A stretch of 64,000 bases of DNA from Rotaria sordida. Taxonomy: Eukaryota; Rotifera; Eurotatoria; Philodinida; Philodinidae. Position numbers and translations under genes: made by a program. This document shows positions 12,087-26,400 of the stretch, piece after piece; positions within the stretch are counted from its first letter, which is position 1, and each line of letters starts with the position of its first letter. The DNA is taken from positions 44,950-108,949 of the forward strand of contig CAJNOL010000690.1 in NCBI GenBank assembly GCA_905250125.1, in the 5' to 3' direction. The notes under the pieces are model-generated. The model was not told the DNA's origin. It saw only the letters and a list, made by a program, of their open reading frames with translations, and searched no databases.

Positions 12087-15000
12087 ATGTCTTCAATGGA
12101 TAAAGGTGTTTATCGACTGGTACCATACAGATTTTTCATAAATGAATCACATTTAAACGTATGTAAATTGGAAAAATTAACTAATTTATTTCCTGAAATG
12201 AAACTAATTATTGAATTAGGTATATGAATTCGATTAAATTAAAAACAAAAAAAAAATCTAAAGATTATTTCTTTTTTTTGTCTATTTCACTCTAGAATTA
12301 TTCAAAATTAATAATTTATCACGTATGGTGGAGCGTCTTTCGCTTATTTATAAAGTTTCACCCGTTGTTGATAATCGTGATGATACTCTTCATCTTTTTC
12401 TTGGTCCTTATCATCTTACACTTGGTCCAGCTATATTTGGAGCACTTCATTTTAAAAATATTTCGACAGCATTACTTGCTTCATCACATTCAAAATCAAA
12501 AACTGATAATACTAATCAAAGTCATAAACGTCGACGTGAAGCTGTACTTCGTCGCTTTCGGCGTACAGTACGAAAACTAATTTTTATTAAGTCAATTATC
12601 GATCAAGTTCACCTTGCATCTGTTCTTACACCATATAATCAATATGCATTATATAAACAAGGCATATATGACCTTGCATTAGCAGGACATATACATGGTA
12701 CAAATTCAGTATTTTATGATGAAAACTTTATTGAACAAATGAATAATACTCGTTTAATGAGTGCTTCAGAAAATGAAAATCCCTTACTTGCATCTAAGTT
12801 TATAAAAATTAACAGTATACTTCAGTTACTCTCTCCACCTACAGCTCAACAACAACCAGATAATAACTCAACAATAGGAAACATAACAGAACCTAAATCA
12901 GACAGTTCAATTAGTTATACAACTGATGAAAATTCTTCAAAGTCTTTCATCAATTCCACAAATTTATGTTGTCCACAACATATTAACACGCAAGATGGTC
13001 CTATGTTTCCTGTTAGCCGATCAACGAATTATCAGTCTAATTCGTTTCTATCACAGGAATCTCCTTCAGGAGTTCAGAGTAGGCGAAATTCACGCAGACG
13101 TTCAGTGGCTCTTTTAAAACCAAGTACGGTAAGTTTTATATATATACGCATCACAGGGAAAATAATACGTATGTAAAACGTTATAACTCTTGTATTAGGA
13201 AAAATAACTCTAATAATTAAATCAAATCTTTGTTTTTCTTTCTTTCTGTTGAATAGACCATTAGTCTTCCTGATTTAACGTTTGAACCGACACTCTCACC
13301 AAATCCTACTGTACTCAAATTAAACAAATCGAAAGATTCTCCATCTTCTCAAGAGATTACTACTAATCAAGAAGATATACTTGTTGATAATATTTCATCT
13401 ATTTTAATAAATTACTTAGTATCTCAACAATCAATGCCATCTAATACTAATGATAATCACAAAGAATTCGATGATAACAAAGTTTCTCTTACATCTACAA
13501 CTATAAAAGCAACATCAAATGATTCTGATACATCCAATCAATTGTTATCAATAGTTAAGACTAATGAATTTGATAATCTATTACAACGTATCAAAACAAT
13601 TGTAGATAATTCTTTATCTGTGAAAATTCAAAACAATGATCAAGTATCTCAAGCAACTGATAATCATCAAAATTTACCCTATAATTCTACGAAAACAACA
13701 ATAAAACAAAAGCGTCGTCAACAATTATTTACATTACGTACTGTATCATGGCAAGAAACGTCTACAAATGAATTCAATACTGAACATGTGGAATCATCGA
13801 ATAATAAATAAGAATTAGATCTATTATCAAAATTACAATCCTTTGGTAAAACTAATTCAAGTAAGATTATTCTTTATTATAATCGTATTTATAACTTCAT
13901 ACTAACATTTACAAATCATCAAGCTTGTTATTGCATGATTCAAATAAAAAAAAGTACAAAAACCAAGTTAACCATATCATTAATTATTTCCATACTTTGT
14001 TTTTAGAATAATCTTCGACACAACCTGAGTCAAATGACAATTAAACAAGATTGTGTTTTATCGACTAGTGTTTTTTTTCTAATATTATACAGTCACTTTT
14101 TCTTATGTGTATTCCCATTCGTTCTGTTTGCCCTTGCTTTTTATTGGTGTTTAAAAACCGATTAAAAAAATAGAATACATTATTAAAAAATGACTATATT
14201 TTTTAACAGTAGTCACATCAATTTAAGTTATAAATAAAAACTTAAATACACAAAAATTTCAAATGTACTCTTAACTACAAATGCCGAAAAAAGAAAGAAT
14301 CAAGGCGTATATAGTCGAATTGTAACATTATTTACTTTCAAGTATATTAAGTACAACAACATGTATTTAAAGTTGATAAGAATTCACTTATTGTAAATAT
14401 ATCTAACGAAAAAAACAAGCATACAGATAGTACCAAACATAAAATCTAAGTCTTGATAAAAAGCTTCGTAATGTTTTTTATATATCGAATGAAAAAAAGA
14501 ACTGGAATTGATGCTCGTATCGACCTTGTCTAGCTTTCAGGTAAATCATATTTTGATAAGCATCAACACGCAAACATATCATTAACAGAACAGTAAGCAT
14601 GATCTACTTGTTATTCTATGTTCTGTTTTTTTTTGTTAAAGCCACTCCGTCATTTGACAATTCATATGTGTATATAAGCTCTCGTATGTAAAAAAGCAAT
14701 TCTGTGTGTTGAACAAGAAAAAAAAAAAAAGAAAAGGTGAGCATAAGAATATCTATATATCAAAAGAAACATGTATGTTTGAACGACATTTTTTTTCCGC
14801 CTTTAATTAAAACATAATCGAAAATTTTATATGATAATAATTGATACAAATAAAAATTTTTCATTAAATGGTAAGTTTAAAAAAAATTTGTTAGTTTTTT
14901 TTCTTTTAGTTTTTCTTTATTTTAGACAACTGTTCAATTTGATAGTAAATATAGTCAAACTGATCTACCGAATCAACAGACTCGTTTCGTAAAATAATAA

Positions 15001-15618
15001 TTGACATTTTTTTTTTTCATTCGTATAAATTTATTTTGTATTTCTTAGAAATTATCAAAAATATTAAAAACATATCTTACTGTTGTAAGTCAGCATCGTT
15101 TACATTTATTTAATCAATATACACAATCAGATGAATCCTATCATGATCAAAATTTACTTAATGTACGAAAACAAATTCTTGATCGATTTGAATGGGTTAT
15201 AATTGAACTTGAACAAACAATAGAAAATTTACAGCGATGTCAATTATCAGTAATTGATGCTCAACAAAGTATCGATCGACCACTTATTAAAGAAGTATTT
15301 AAATATATATTGCATTTTTTATTTTTTTTATGTTTTGTAAATATTATATATAATGAAATATTGCTAGGTTATCGAAACGTCGCTTAATGCTGATTCGTCT
15401 TCTATTAAAAATCGAAAACGATTTATGCCAAATAGAGATGAATGGCAAACGTATAAACGTGATTTACAAGAAACAAAAGAAGAATTATATGTTCTTGATT
15501 TATTTATTCATCGAGGCATTTCTAAGGTATACATTATCAAATAATGAAAAGCATATAACTTCTTTTTTTTTCCTTATAGATCGATCGATTGGTGAATTCT
15601 ACAAATTTTTACACTTAG
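12087..15618 (+). CDS. Unrecognised protein, multi-exon; internal stop unresolved
   Basis: Exons read with consistent phase: 12087-12219, 12296-13128, 13257-13811 or 13860, 14926-14988, 15049-15294, 15368-15526 and 15580-15618 (stop TAG). Start ATG follows TTAACA and begins MSSMDKGVYRLVPYRFFIN. The N-terminal half (to about residue 175) looks folded, with hydrophobic stretches such as HLFLGPYHLTLGPAIFGAL and a basic segment HKRRREAVLRRFRRTVRK. The middle is low-complexity and rich in Ser, Asn and Thr. The last exons encode a probable coiled coil or helical bundle (FEWVIIELEQTIENLQR). Exon 3 meets an in-frame TAA at 13809-13811, followed by coding-like codons. The last four exons therefore belong either to this gene through an alternative donor (ACT|GTATCA near 13742 would keep phase 0) or to a separate gene. 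No family recognised. Confidence 0.6.
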
Positions 15619-15715
15619 CGTAAATGCACAGAATACCATTTTCTTGTTTTATTTTGTTCAATTATTCGTATTTTTTCTTAGTTTAGTTTTTATTTACATT
15701 CAGTGATAAATTTAC

Positions 15716-15752
<37 letters not shown>

Positions 15753-18700
15753 TGTATGTGTCTATATATGTTTGATTTATAACAATTCAACAAATAGAAC
15801 GAATATTGACAAATGTCTATTTTATACATTGAGACATCCAAAATGCATTTCAACACGTAATGTTTGCGTATAAGCGAGAGAGATACAACGTTTAAATGTT
15901 ATTAATATAAATAAGAAAAAGTAGGCAATAGTTCATAAAAATTAAAGTTTATTGAAAGAAGGAGATAGAAATTTCTAGATTTGAAGTACTTTTATTATTA
16001 TTTTAATAATCATTATTATTAAATTGCTTCTTTTTTTAAAAATATATGAGTGAATTGCCACTTCATTTAACCATTAAGAGCCTAAACAGATAAGATCTAA
16101 AAGATCAATTCCTTGTTTTTTTTCATCTATAAATTTCAGAAGTTGACAGAATTAAGAATCTCAGTTGTACAGTCATTGTTCGTTTTTCTATCATGCAAGA
16201 TTAAAAATAATCCCAAGAGTAAACAAACCATCTAAAAACAATCAGAATACTGTAGAATGAAAGTCAGTGAGTTGGAGATAAATCCGTAAAACACGATAAG
16301 AAAATTGTATTATGTCTCGTTAATTGAAACTATAAAACAAAATTTAAAAATTTGATTGACTCACTAAATGATATACAAGATTTTTATCATTAAAAATAAT
16401 GTCGTCAAAAAATTTCTGGTTGATGAGACAAAGAAGTAACAACGTGTAAGTGTCACGCGAGATTATAAACTGTATAATATTTCACAATTAAGGTCAAAGC
16501 AGATATATATATATATATATAGATTATTTTAATTCTTATCTTAAGTGCTATCGAAATTCTTCCGAACTGATTCTAAATTGTGTCTTATGCAGTTCATTTT
16601 GTGTAGATGACATCATATGCAAACAAAGTTCTTTCTATTTATAATTTCAAGTATTTTTAACGAATCTCTCGTATTTCGACAGTTCTTCGACGTCTATAAG
16701 GAAAATTCGTATTGAAGTATTTTCATGGATTTTCAATGATTTTTATTTATCTTGGCCATATAAATACAGATAGCCGTAAAAGGTTATTCTTTTTCTCACC
16801 TTATATACAGTACAGTTAAATGCATTACTTATCGTCTTACAAATGTCAGTATTATCGAATTTTTCGAGAGATTACATTGCATTTGTTTCATAGATTTTGT
16901 CTTATTTTAACGTACAAACGACAAAGTAATTATATACAAAATTATTGAGAGATTAATAACGGATAGGACAAAAGTTTTATATTAATTTTATTTTCGATAT
17001 AACGATACAATACAATATCATAGAGATTTCATTGTCTTTTTCTAAGAAAAAGAAAAATATCGAGTGTAAAAGTATTTGATCAGAAATATTTCCTAAAAGC
17101 TACAAAAATGTTCGAACAAAAGGTGTTTGGAAACTCTTCCACAACTTTCCTCATCAGTTTTTTTGTATCAGAATATACTTGTTTGACTTATTTCGTTATG
17201 TACTTTCGATATTTTCTATCATCATACATATTCAGCTGTTTATTACAATCAAGACTTTTATGTGATATTAAAATAATTGATCTAACATACAAGAGACGGT
17301 ACAACAGATAGTTTAATTAATAATGCAATATAACGTTTACAAAATGAAACCCAAGTTTTTTGTTTTTGAAAGTCTCATAAAAAAGCGAAGTTCTATATCA
17401 ATTAATGTCGTTTATTAGAGAACTATGATAAGATTACTTTTTCATAAAAAATATATAGTTTCTGGCAATTTCTCTTTCGAAGCAAAATTTAAGTTTTCGA
17501 CAACGATCGGTAGTTATGAAAAATCAATGATGTTAGAAGATATTATAAAACATATGGAACATTTTATTTTTTAGTACAAGAATAATATCTTATTCATATG
17601 TTATAGAACTCAGAATAGACGAATCAAAAAGATAATTTTTCCTATTAGATGAAATTTTTTCTATTAGTTCAAAAGAATTGTGAAAGAGTTTTCCAATAGT
17701 TTTTATTCTAAAATTTTTCTGATCTTTAAGAAACATTTCTGATTATATTCTTTCATATATTTCAATAAACAAAAAAACAAAGATTAAACCACTATGATAT
17801 TACATTGGAACGTTATATCAAAAACAAAATTAATACAGAATTTTTATTTCATTAGTTACTTGAGTTCAAGAACTAATATTACTCTTTCTACAAATATCCA
17901 TAAAAAAAAACCACTATTCCACTTGCATATACTATGTTCAGTTTACGAATCTTATTGAAGCTTAACGATCGATCTCAACTCTAATTAGAACATACGACAA
18001 TCCTGTATGCTTGACACATCAGTTGAAAATAGAAACCTTTCAACTAATATTTCAAAGTAGAATGAAAAGGGCAATAAGAAGAACACCCATAAACGCAAAT
18101 GTTTATAACGCAAACAATATGTACGTCAAATAGATTGTTTTTATTTTCTTTATGATACAATAATCTTATTTGGATATTCAAATGGTTTCTTAAAAAACTA
18201 TTAATACGATCATTACTATCATTGTGTTATAAAATAACTCGAGGCTTTTTTTTCCAAATGATTCTACTCGTTTATTTTCGGAGAAAAAAAAAACAGGTTC
18301 ATATTAGATTTAATATTAAAATCGTTTCATTCGATATAAATTAATGTTCAATAAGTATTGCCAATAGAATAACAAGATTTAAGTAGGCAAAAGTTCACTC
18401 TAAATTCATACTTCCTAGGTTCAAACAGTTTTCTTCTTTCATCAGATTGATAGATTTGAGCAGTGCATTACATTTTTTGTATAAATGCTAATATTTTTCG
18501 GCGACCAATAATAACGTTTTCTTAATCAAGCATACTTAGAAAATGTTTTGAAGAAACATCGAGTTTTATATAAATAAATATTAAGTTACACATCGGCAAT
18601 GATTAGAAGTGGGGACTCTTCATTATAAGTGAAGAAGAGTTGTACAAAAAAAAATCTAAGCTAGATCAAGTAGAATCTGTGAAAAATTTTTCTTTGCCTT

Positions 18701-20250
18701 TGACGACTAAGATTATATGCCTATTTAACATTTTCAACAGTGAAGAAACTCACATACAGTATCGATTTTTTTATGAAACATTTTTGTTCTACCATTAAAT
18801 TTTTTTCATACGTTTTTTCACGCAAGTTATGAATTCTTTTCTGACCTGCACCATTGTTATACATTGCAAAATCTGAATTTCATATAAAGAAGCACTAACT
18901 GTATTTCATCTGAGTAGTACTCAAAAACTTGTCTTCTTTCATTTTTTTACTTCCAGGTGAGAATCTTATAGAAAATGTTGAGCCTATTTTAGAATCAAAA
19001 CACTTCGCCTATGATATCCTCATAACTAAGCTAATCTCGTTATGGCGTATAACTATTGTGAAAAATATGAAATAAAATGATATTAGTTCGATATATTAAT
19101 ATTATCATTATAAGAATTATAATAATATCAGTACTACTATATTCATGAAACGTAAAAGAAAGGCGAACCTATATTAACTATAAAATAAACAATAACATCA
19201 CGTTTGTATTGATATTGTACAGTACAATTTATCAACGTCATAAACAAGATGATTATTATTTCTACATCATTAATTATTGATATACAAACTAGAATAAAAT
19301 CTTTGATTATCTTTAAACGAAACTTTATTAAAAGACAAAGCAAAACTAAAAATCTACTAATGATTATTATGAATTTGAATACAAAGATATAATTATACAA
19401 TAAACCAAAAGTTTTTTTTATGAAAATATGTTGTTTTTTTATTTGAACTAAATAAAACATTGAAAACTTCCGTATTATGATACATCTAATCGTCGACTAA
19501 ACAACGATAAAGTTCAAACTTCCTATGACCTACATATCCTTTTTATACTAATCTTCAATTTCAATGTGTTTGTTAAAATTCAGTAAAAACGCATAGAATG
19601 AATAGATTACAAAATTGTTGTAATTCTATATTGGTTACTTGTTTTAAGTATGATGTAATATTTGCAAGCATAAGTGTTCTTTTATATATTCAAATTCATA
19701 CAACGTAGATCTATTCTTTTATTTGTACCAACTGGTACTTATTGAAAAGAAAAAAAAAAAGGAATATCTATTATGATGTTCGGTCTTTGTTACAGGCAAC
19801 ATAAGGAAATATATAGATGCATTTCTCTTTATTTTTCCGCATATACTATGAGTCAATGAGTACATAACTTGATGGTATGTTTTTCTTTCCTATCTCGTAT
19901 ACTAAGTAAGAACCAATAATAAATATTCTGCTCGTCGGTTACAGTGTGTAGAACGACGACACAAGCACATGAGATTAGAAACGACGTAGAAAGAAGAAAA
20001 GAAGAAAAAAAAGCGTTGTACAAGTAACTCAAATTGAATCTTTTTCTGTTTGCTTTATTTACTACTTACATGAAATTAGTAGGGTGTGCCCTCTAAGTAC
20101 GTACGAATAGAAGAGAACAACGAAAAAAAAAACGAAGAACGAAATAAAAGCATAAGACGTATACATATATTGACCCAACTATGCATGCATTCATTTAAAG
20201 TGTTATATTGATGAATTGAGTATATAATTATTCATATTTGTAGATAAACG
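15619..20250. other. 4.6-kb intergenic, no gene seen
   Basis: AT-rich DNA with (AT)n tracts near 15719-15748 and 16501-16521. Short frames on both strands lack splice partners or coding composition. I see no RNA gene and no clear transposon. The right edge includes an acceptor-like TTTGTAG just before the start codon at 20251, so a 5' UTR intron of the next gene may lie here. Confidence 0.4.
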
Positions 20251-20856
20251 ATGGCTCTTGAAAAAAAAAAACAAATTCGTGGTGTTCGAATTTTATTAAC
20301 CGTTTTCTATGGATTTTTATTATCGAGTATATTATTTCGTTATGTTATTCATGGTATTGTTGAAACCATTCGACGACCAACAAATCCATACGCTATTGCA
20401 ACGATTGCTATTGGCGGTTTGGTTCTTATTTCAATTTTCTTGGCTACTTATGCAACATGGTATGTAATAAATTGAAATATTTCGATTTAATAACATATAT
20501 TATTTAGGTTTGATAATGCCATGATATTAATGGTTACGGGTATTGTATTTATTTTTGTATTTGGTTTAACATTGGTCTTTGGTATAATACGTATTATTAA
20601 AACAGCACCTAATCGTCTCGTAGCAACAACAAAAGCTCCAAGTGTCTTGATAAATGCGGATGAATCAGTCAATACGGTTACAGAAACATACTCAAATGAG
20701 AATACAATGATACCTGATACTTATGCTGTGACTGAAGATATAACTAAATTGGTTATTGAATTAATTTTTATACTTTTTGCTATACTTGGAACATTTACTT
20801 TAATGCGGTATATTAAAGGAAAATATGCTCCTGTACCAACACGAGATAAATCATAA
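20251..20856 (+). CDS. Small four-helix membrane protein, 185 aa
   Basis: Two exons, 20251-20459 and 20508-20856, with a 48-nt GT-AG intron (GTATGT...TTTAG) that splits a Trp codon. The start ATG is followed by GCT and a basic N terminus (MALEKKKQIRGVR). Four hydrophobic segments are visible at about residues 14-32, 47-68, 73-95 and 150-170. A polar Thr/Ser/Glu-rich loop lies between helices 3 and 4 (about 105-145), and the short tail is basic (KGKYAPVPTRDKS). Lys/Arg flanks suggest a cytosolic N terminus, hence a cytosolic C terminus. The spacing is tetraspan-like but the Cys pattern of true tetraspanins is missing. No family recognised, and the function is unknown. Confidence 0.75.
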
Positions 20857-21305
20857 TAAGAATTGCAAAAAAGAAACGACAACACAATGTATATACATTA
20901 TTCCATGGAGAGTTTACTTCATTTTTTTTGCAGTATAGATATATGAAAAGAATATTTGTTAGATCGACACATGCAATGACTAACCTTGCTTCCTTTTTTT
21001 TCTTTTTATCTACATTTATATATTATATATTAATAATAGATTTCAAATAGTCAAGAAAATAAAAACAACGACTTCATATTTTTCTTTTTTACTCTGATAT
21101 ATGATATGACAAAAGAATTTTACTATCATTAACATATTAAACAAATAAACAGAAGAGAAAAAATAAATGTTAGACAATGATTTCTATTTTCAAAAAACAG
21201 AATGTTTCATTTTTCAATCTTTCAAGCTTTAGTTACTTTGTTGTTTCAATGTCTCGAAAAGTCTTTTGAACAATTTCGATCTTAACAAAAAATAAAGAGA
21301 ATATA
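20857..21305. other. 3' flank, no gene seen
   Basis: AT-rich DNA after the membrane-protein gene, with several AATAAA-like words that could serve as its polyadenylation signal. No coding or repeat feature recognised. Confidence 0.4.
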
Positions 21306-21307
21306 TT

Positions 21308-22320
21308 TTATTTTATTTTATTAAATGTTCAAAATAATCACCATAATTATTTATACCAAGTTTCATATTTTCTAATAATTTTTCAAATGGTTTTTTTTTA
21401 AACTCTTCTTCTGGAATATTTTTAATTATCTTGGAAACCACACGAATCAATGATTTTTCATTTGTTTGGCCAATTAAATAACGATTGATATAATCATTTA
21501 ATCAAAAAAATAACATAGTGTAAGGTCTAGTGAAAATGATGAGTGTGACTTTATGTTAATAATATCTTGTGTTAGATAACTAATAACATCTGGATCAGTA
21601 GGAAGTCACACATATGTACCTGACAGCTTTCTTTTTGTTTCCATATTTTATTGACAACAAGTTTGCAGCAATTTTCAATATAATAATTGTGATCTATAGT
21701 CTTGCTTTTATTCACACTATGTATAAGAACATGACCATTTGATTTAAAAATATAGAAAACGAAATTTTTCGCTTAAATTTACTTCGATGAACAATATAAT
21801 TGTTGCTGATTAATTTTCACTAATTCAGCTTGCATTAGTTGACTTATGCCTAATGTGTCTATGATAAATTCATGTCCCATTACCTGTATTAATATTATGA
21901 AATCACTATGATCTATCATGAAATGCTACCAAATTTTCATGACAAATTCTAACTCGTTCTTGCTTGTGTACATTATTAAGTTGATGAGATACCAAGCATA
22001 ATGTAACATTACTCATCTTTAGACAATCGTGGATCATTTGTTCTAATGTATCATGGTTAATAACTTATCGTAACAGTTCAATATTTACATCTGTCGGTTC
22101 GAAAACCAAATGATTAGGTCGAGAATTATCATTGATATCTTCTCATCTGTCATGAAAACCCTTTGCCCAATTTGCAAGTGTTCGATATGATGAAACATTA
22201 AGTTCCCAATACTCCTCGTGAATTATTTTTGCATCTGTTCCCAACATAGTTCGAATCCCTTATCCATTTTTCAAATTTTATTTTTGTTGGAATTGGATTT
22301 CATCTAACAGAATATTAGAA
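21308..22320 (-). pseudogene. Decayed mariner (Tc1/mariner) transposase
   Basis: Read on the minus strand in shifting frames, the region matches the order of motifs in animal mariner transposases. An N-terminal helix-turn-helix part has LGTDAKIIHEE-like and WAKGFHDR words. Then come SRPNHLV (linker, GRP-like), IHDCLKMSNVT, SHQLNN, HKQERVRICHENLVAF, a degenerate catalytic INTG segment, KSNGHVLIHSVNKSKTIDHN, DPDVISYLT, and the C-terminal NIPEEEFKKKPFEKLLENMK to a stop at about 21308. The frame is broken by several frameshifts and stop codons (for example near 22150, 22050 and 21770). The copy is therefore non-functional. I could not identify its terminal inverted repeats. Confidence 0.75.
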
Positions 22321-23470
22321 CTAAACTCAAAATAGATTTATTATAAACAAGAGATTCTACTATTTATTTCTGTAGCTGGTTTATAAAATTGGCAGCAATC
22401 CTGTGAGGAATGTTGATCAGACCTAGGTAACTAGGAATGCAATGATGACAGTAGGCCACTGATACATTATATCACAAGCATACCAGTCAAAACATGCAAT
22501 GTTATATTGACAATGAATGCCAAGGTTTTCTTTGTGGACATTGAATAACTTTTAATCGAAACAAGATAGAGAACTATGGTTTTCACCTTTACAAAGAGGA
22601 GATGAAGACTCATCAAATCATATATTACAGATTTTTTTTTGACTTTGTCCTTTTGAAGGTTTTCAATGGACTTTTTTTGTGAAAACTAATGTACCCTGTA
22701 AGGGGACTAGAATAAGTTTTCAATTATCAAGTGTACATTCGAACGGCCAATACAACAATCAGAAATTATTCAAAAAATGCTTATCCATCTTTTTTTTTAC
22801 ATTAGCATTAGCTTCAACACAAGTTCGTCACATATTTATCAACTTCATGGATATTCACTGTGGGTCTCTCGCTCTTTTTTTTTTTGTTCACTTCACTGAT
22901 CATAACGATAATGAGTGTAAATACATTTCTATACAAATGGGCGGTGAAAGGCCATCGTTGTACCTTTATCATTAATGCTTATCATAAGATATGTTTTTTT
23001 TAATATATAAATGATTACTGTAGTTGATGATGTATGTTATAAAAAGATTTTTTGAAAAATTTTTTTATTAAAATATTATATCATGGTCAGATAATCATTA
23101 TTTGACAATCACAGTTATTGAAAAACAAAAGAAAATGAAACGAAATGTTTTCAGATTTTTTTTTTCATTATCTCAATGAAATTATTTCATTTTAGATTTT
23201 GTTTGAGTAATTTAACTTGTAACAGTTAAAAATATCATTATCTATTTGTGTTATGATCAGTATAATCTTTATGATATGATTGACAGTCATTTTTTTGTGT
23301 GTTTGTTTGTCATAGGAATAAGAAAATTCACTAGAAAACAGCCATAGATATATATATATAGATATATAAGTACAAGAAGAATCATTTTAACTGAAAGTAA
23401 AAAGAAGAAAACAACCATATACAAACGTAGAAAGAAAAAACAATTGTTTGTTCTGTGTAATATTGTTTTT
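22321..23470. other. Intergenic, no gene seen
   Basis: AT-rich DNA between the mariner remnant and the 3' end of the minus-strand gene ending at 23471. It contains a small (TA)n tract at 23345-23370. The left part may include the 5' end of the mariner copy. No convincing coding frame. Confidence 0.4.
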
Positions 23471-26400
23471 TTATTGTTTTAAATCAGCATTAGTTACTTG
23501 TAAATGTAAATCTTTTGCTAAACTGCTTATAACAAGATCAGTTTTTCTATGAACACGTTCAGCTAATTGAATACGTTTTATTTGATTAATTCGTTTATCT
23601 TTACTCATCATTAATCTTGTCATACGTTTATTAAGACGAACATGTTTAAAATTATTTGATATAGAATGTATTAAATTTGACCAAAGTGGTATAGATGGTA
23701 TATAATCTTTAAGTAATAAATGAAGCCATTTCCAATTACCTTTAATTTTTTTTAATATAGTACGATCTGATATTGATAATGTATCCCATGATGATATTAA
23801 TGCTGTTTTAGATTTATTTTTTTCATTAAATATTCGTCGTAAATCATTTTCATATGGTGAAACATAACGATTAGTTTCATTGGTAATCATCTTTTTGAAA
23901 ATAAAATAATGAATTAATTTTACAATGAAGAAAAATTTCAAAAGAATTTAGCAAAATTTTGTGATACTTTCTTTTTTTTTCGCGATATTCTATTCTTATT
24001 AAATTAAACATAAAATATTAGTATTAGAATAAGTAGTAGAAACTTCGAAAAAAAAATGATTTCTAAGAATACAAGATTGCATGAGAAAGTTCTTTTAGTT
24101 GTCGACTTAGAGAAAACTATTTCAGAATTTATTCATATTAAATTTAAAAAGTCTTAAATACTCGTGATTTGATTAATTCAGTCGACGAATATCTCTTATT
24201 TTTATTTGATTTATAATATATTTCGCTGAAAATCATAGAAAATTTATCTATAATTTTCAGTTCCGGTTCGAAAAACTCTTTTTCTGATAGTTTCGATCTG
24301 GTAGATGCTTCGGCGAGAGAAAAAAAACTAAAATCGAACCGAATCCGAGTTACTGATTTCGGTATATGCTTAGCTCTGAAGGTAATCACTAACTGTTGGG
24401 ATACTTTTTTTTTTAAGTTATCACTTTCAACTTCAATAATTATTTCAACAATCATATAAATACTAAAATTTTTTTTTAACAAATAACTGTTTTTATTACG
24501 AATCTACTAGTTCAAAATTCAAACAGATCAGATCATATTAAAAATCTGTTCCAATAGTTCAGTTTCTGGAATTAACGAAGGAATGTTCCTAACTTTCCAA
24601 TTGCTTTTTGCTTGACACTATGATTATTCGATTGATCATGATGAGTAGTAAAAAAGTCTGTCTTGATTTAATTTTCTGGCCTTCGTGCGTTAAGTTCAGA
24701 GTACTTTATCCGAGCATGGGATTATTGAGACCCTGAATGATCGAATTTCGAGCTGAAATTTTTACCATAGATAGAGGTTTGATAGTCACAAGCAACTCTC
24801 TCTATGAAAAAATTTTCGCTCGAAATTCAATTATCTAGGTCCTATATTCATAAGGCAAATATTGAGTAAAGTACTTCTAACTTAACACGCGGAGACTGAA
24901 AACCAAAGCAAAACAATCTTGTTTACTATTCAGGATGATCAATCGAATAGTAATAACCTCAAGAAAAAAGCGATTGAATACTTAGGAATGTTTCTTCGCA
25001 CATTATCTGAAAAATTTTATTCTGTTTTGGAAACAATATTTCAGTAATAAAACAAAGGTTTTTTATATTCAGATGTGCTTATCTTGAAAATAGAATAAAA
25101 ATTGTTCGAGCAGATCCGAGAACGTTTTTTAACAAACCTTACATTTTTTGTATAAAAATGATCATTTTGAAAATCTGAAAGATCAACAACATCTTCACTT
25201 GTTTTATCATCATTATCATTATCATTATCATCTTCTTGTTGTTGTTGTTCATTATCATTGATTGTATTTGTATTATTATAAATAAGATCCATAAGATGTG
25301 TTATATCCGGATCATTTTCTATTTTTGCTACTTTTGTACATAATTCTTCATAAGCTTTTAATGAAACAAAATTTGTTCCCCAATTAAGAAATATTTCACA
25401 TATTAATGACCAATTTTGTCTAACTTCACGCCATGTTTGAGTATATAATAATAATAGACTTGACCATAATGCTAATTGACGAAGTTCATTTGATACATAT
25501 TTATTAACAAGTGTACGAAAATCAAATATAATTAATGATGAACTAACATAAAGAACAATTCGATTTGTTGGTTCTTGTTGTACAGGATATTCAATTTTTG
25601 ATGAAACAAGTAGATAAGTTCGCATTATATACTAAACAAAAAATTTTTAGTTAGAAAAAAAAAAGAACATCTATATATATATTTTATTTTTTGTTAGAAC
25701 AAACTTCTTTAAATGTTTCATTATTAAAAAATTGTAGACAAGAATTATTTAATGGTGTTTCACGATGATCATCAACAAGTAATACTAATGGTTGAGGAAA
25801 AAAATAATTTTTTGATAATGATGGTAATGAAGATTTATATAAATGTTCATGATCAAAATGAAAACGTTCTAACCATGATTTAAGAACATAATTTTGAGCA
25901 ACAATATCATCGGTATCTTCTGTATAAGTGAGACTTATTGGAATGAATGATGTATCATCGAGATTACTTAACATAAATTCATAATAAAATAATTTTTTTT
26001 CATCATGCTACAAAAAAGAAAAAGTGAATGATTGAAAATAATAGTATGAGGAACAAAAATAAAAGTCTTACCTCAACCATATCGACAATCACATAAGCAA
26101 TATGATGTTGAGGTGCAGAAGTTGATGCTGCAATTCTAGTTGGAGTTGGTAATGAAGAATTTGTTCGAGCAGGATGATAAATAAAATCATTATTCAGAAT
26201 AATTACTAAATAATATTTGTAAAAAAAATAATCAATCAGAACAAAATAAGTGTTATAATGATTCAAAAGAAATTTTTTAAGGATTATTTCAATTCATAAG
26301 ATGTTCGAAAAGTCCTATCGAACAGAAACCACAAATAGCACTTCAATAGTTCAAACGATTTATATGTATCTTTTTGCCACTTGTTCTTATATTCATTAAA

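Noticed and set aside
22679..22975. Plus-strand frame of 98 aa next to the mariner remnant
   Set aside because: No coding character or motif; probably chance in decayed transposon or intergenic DNA.
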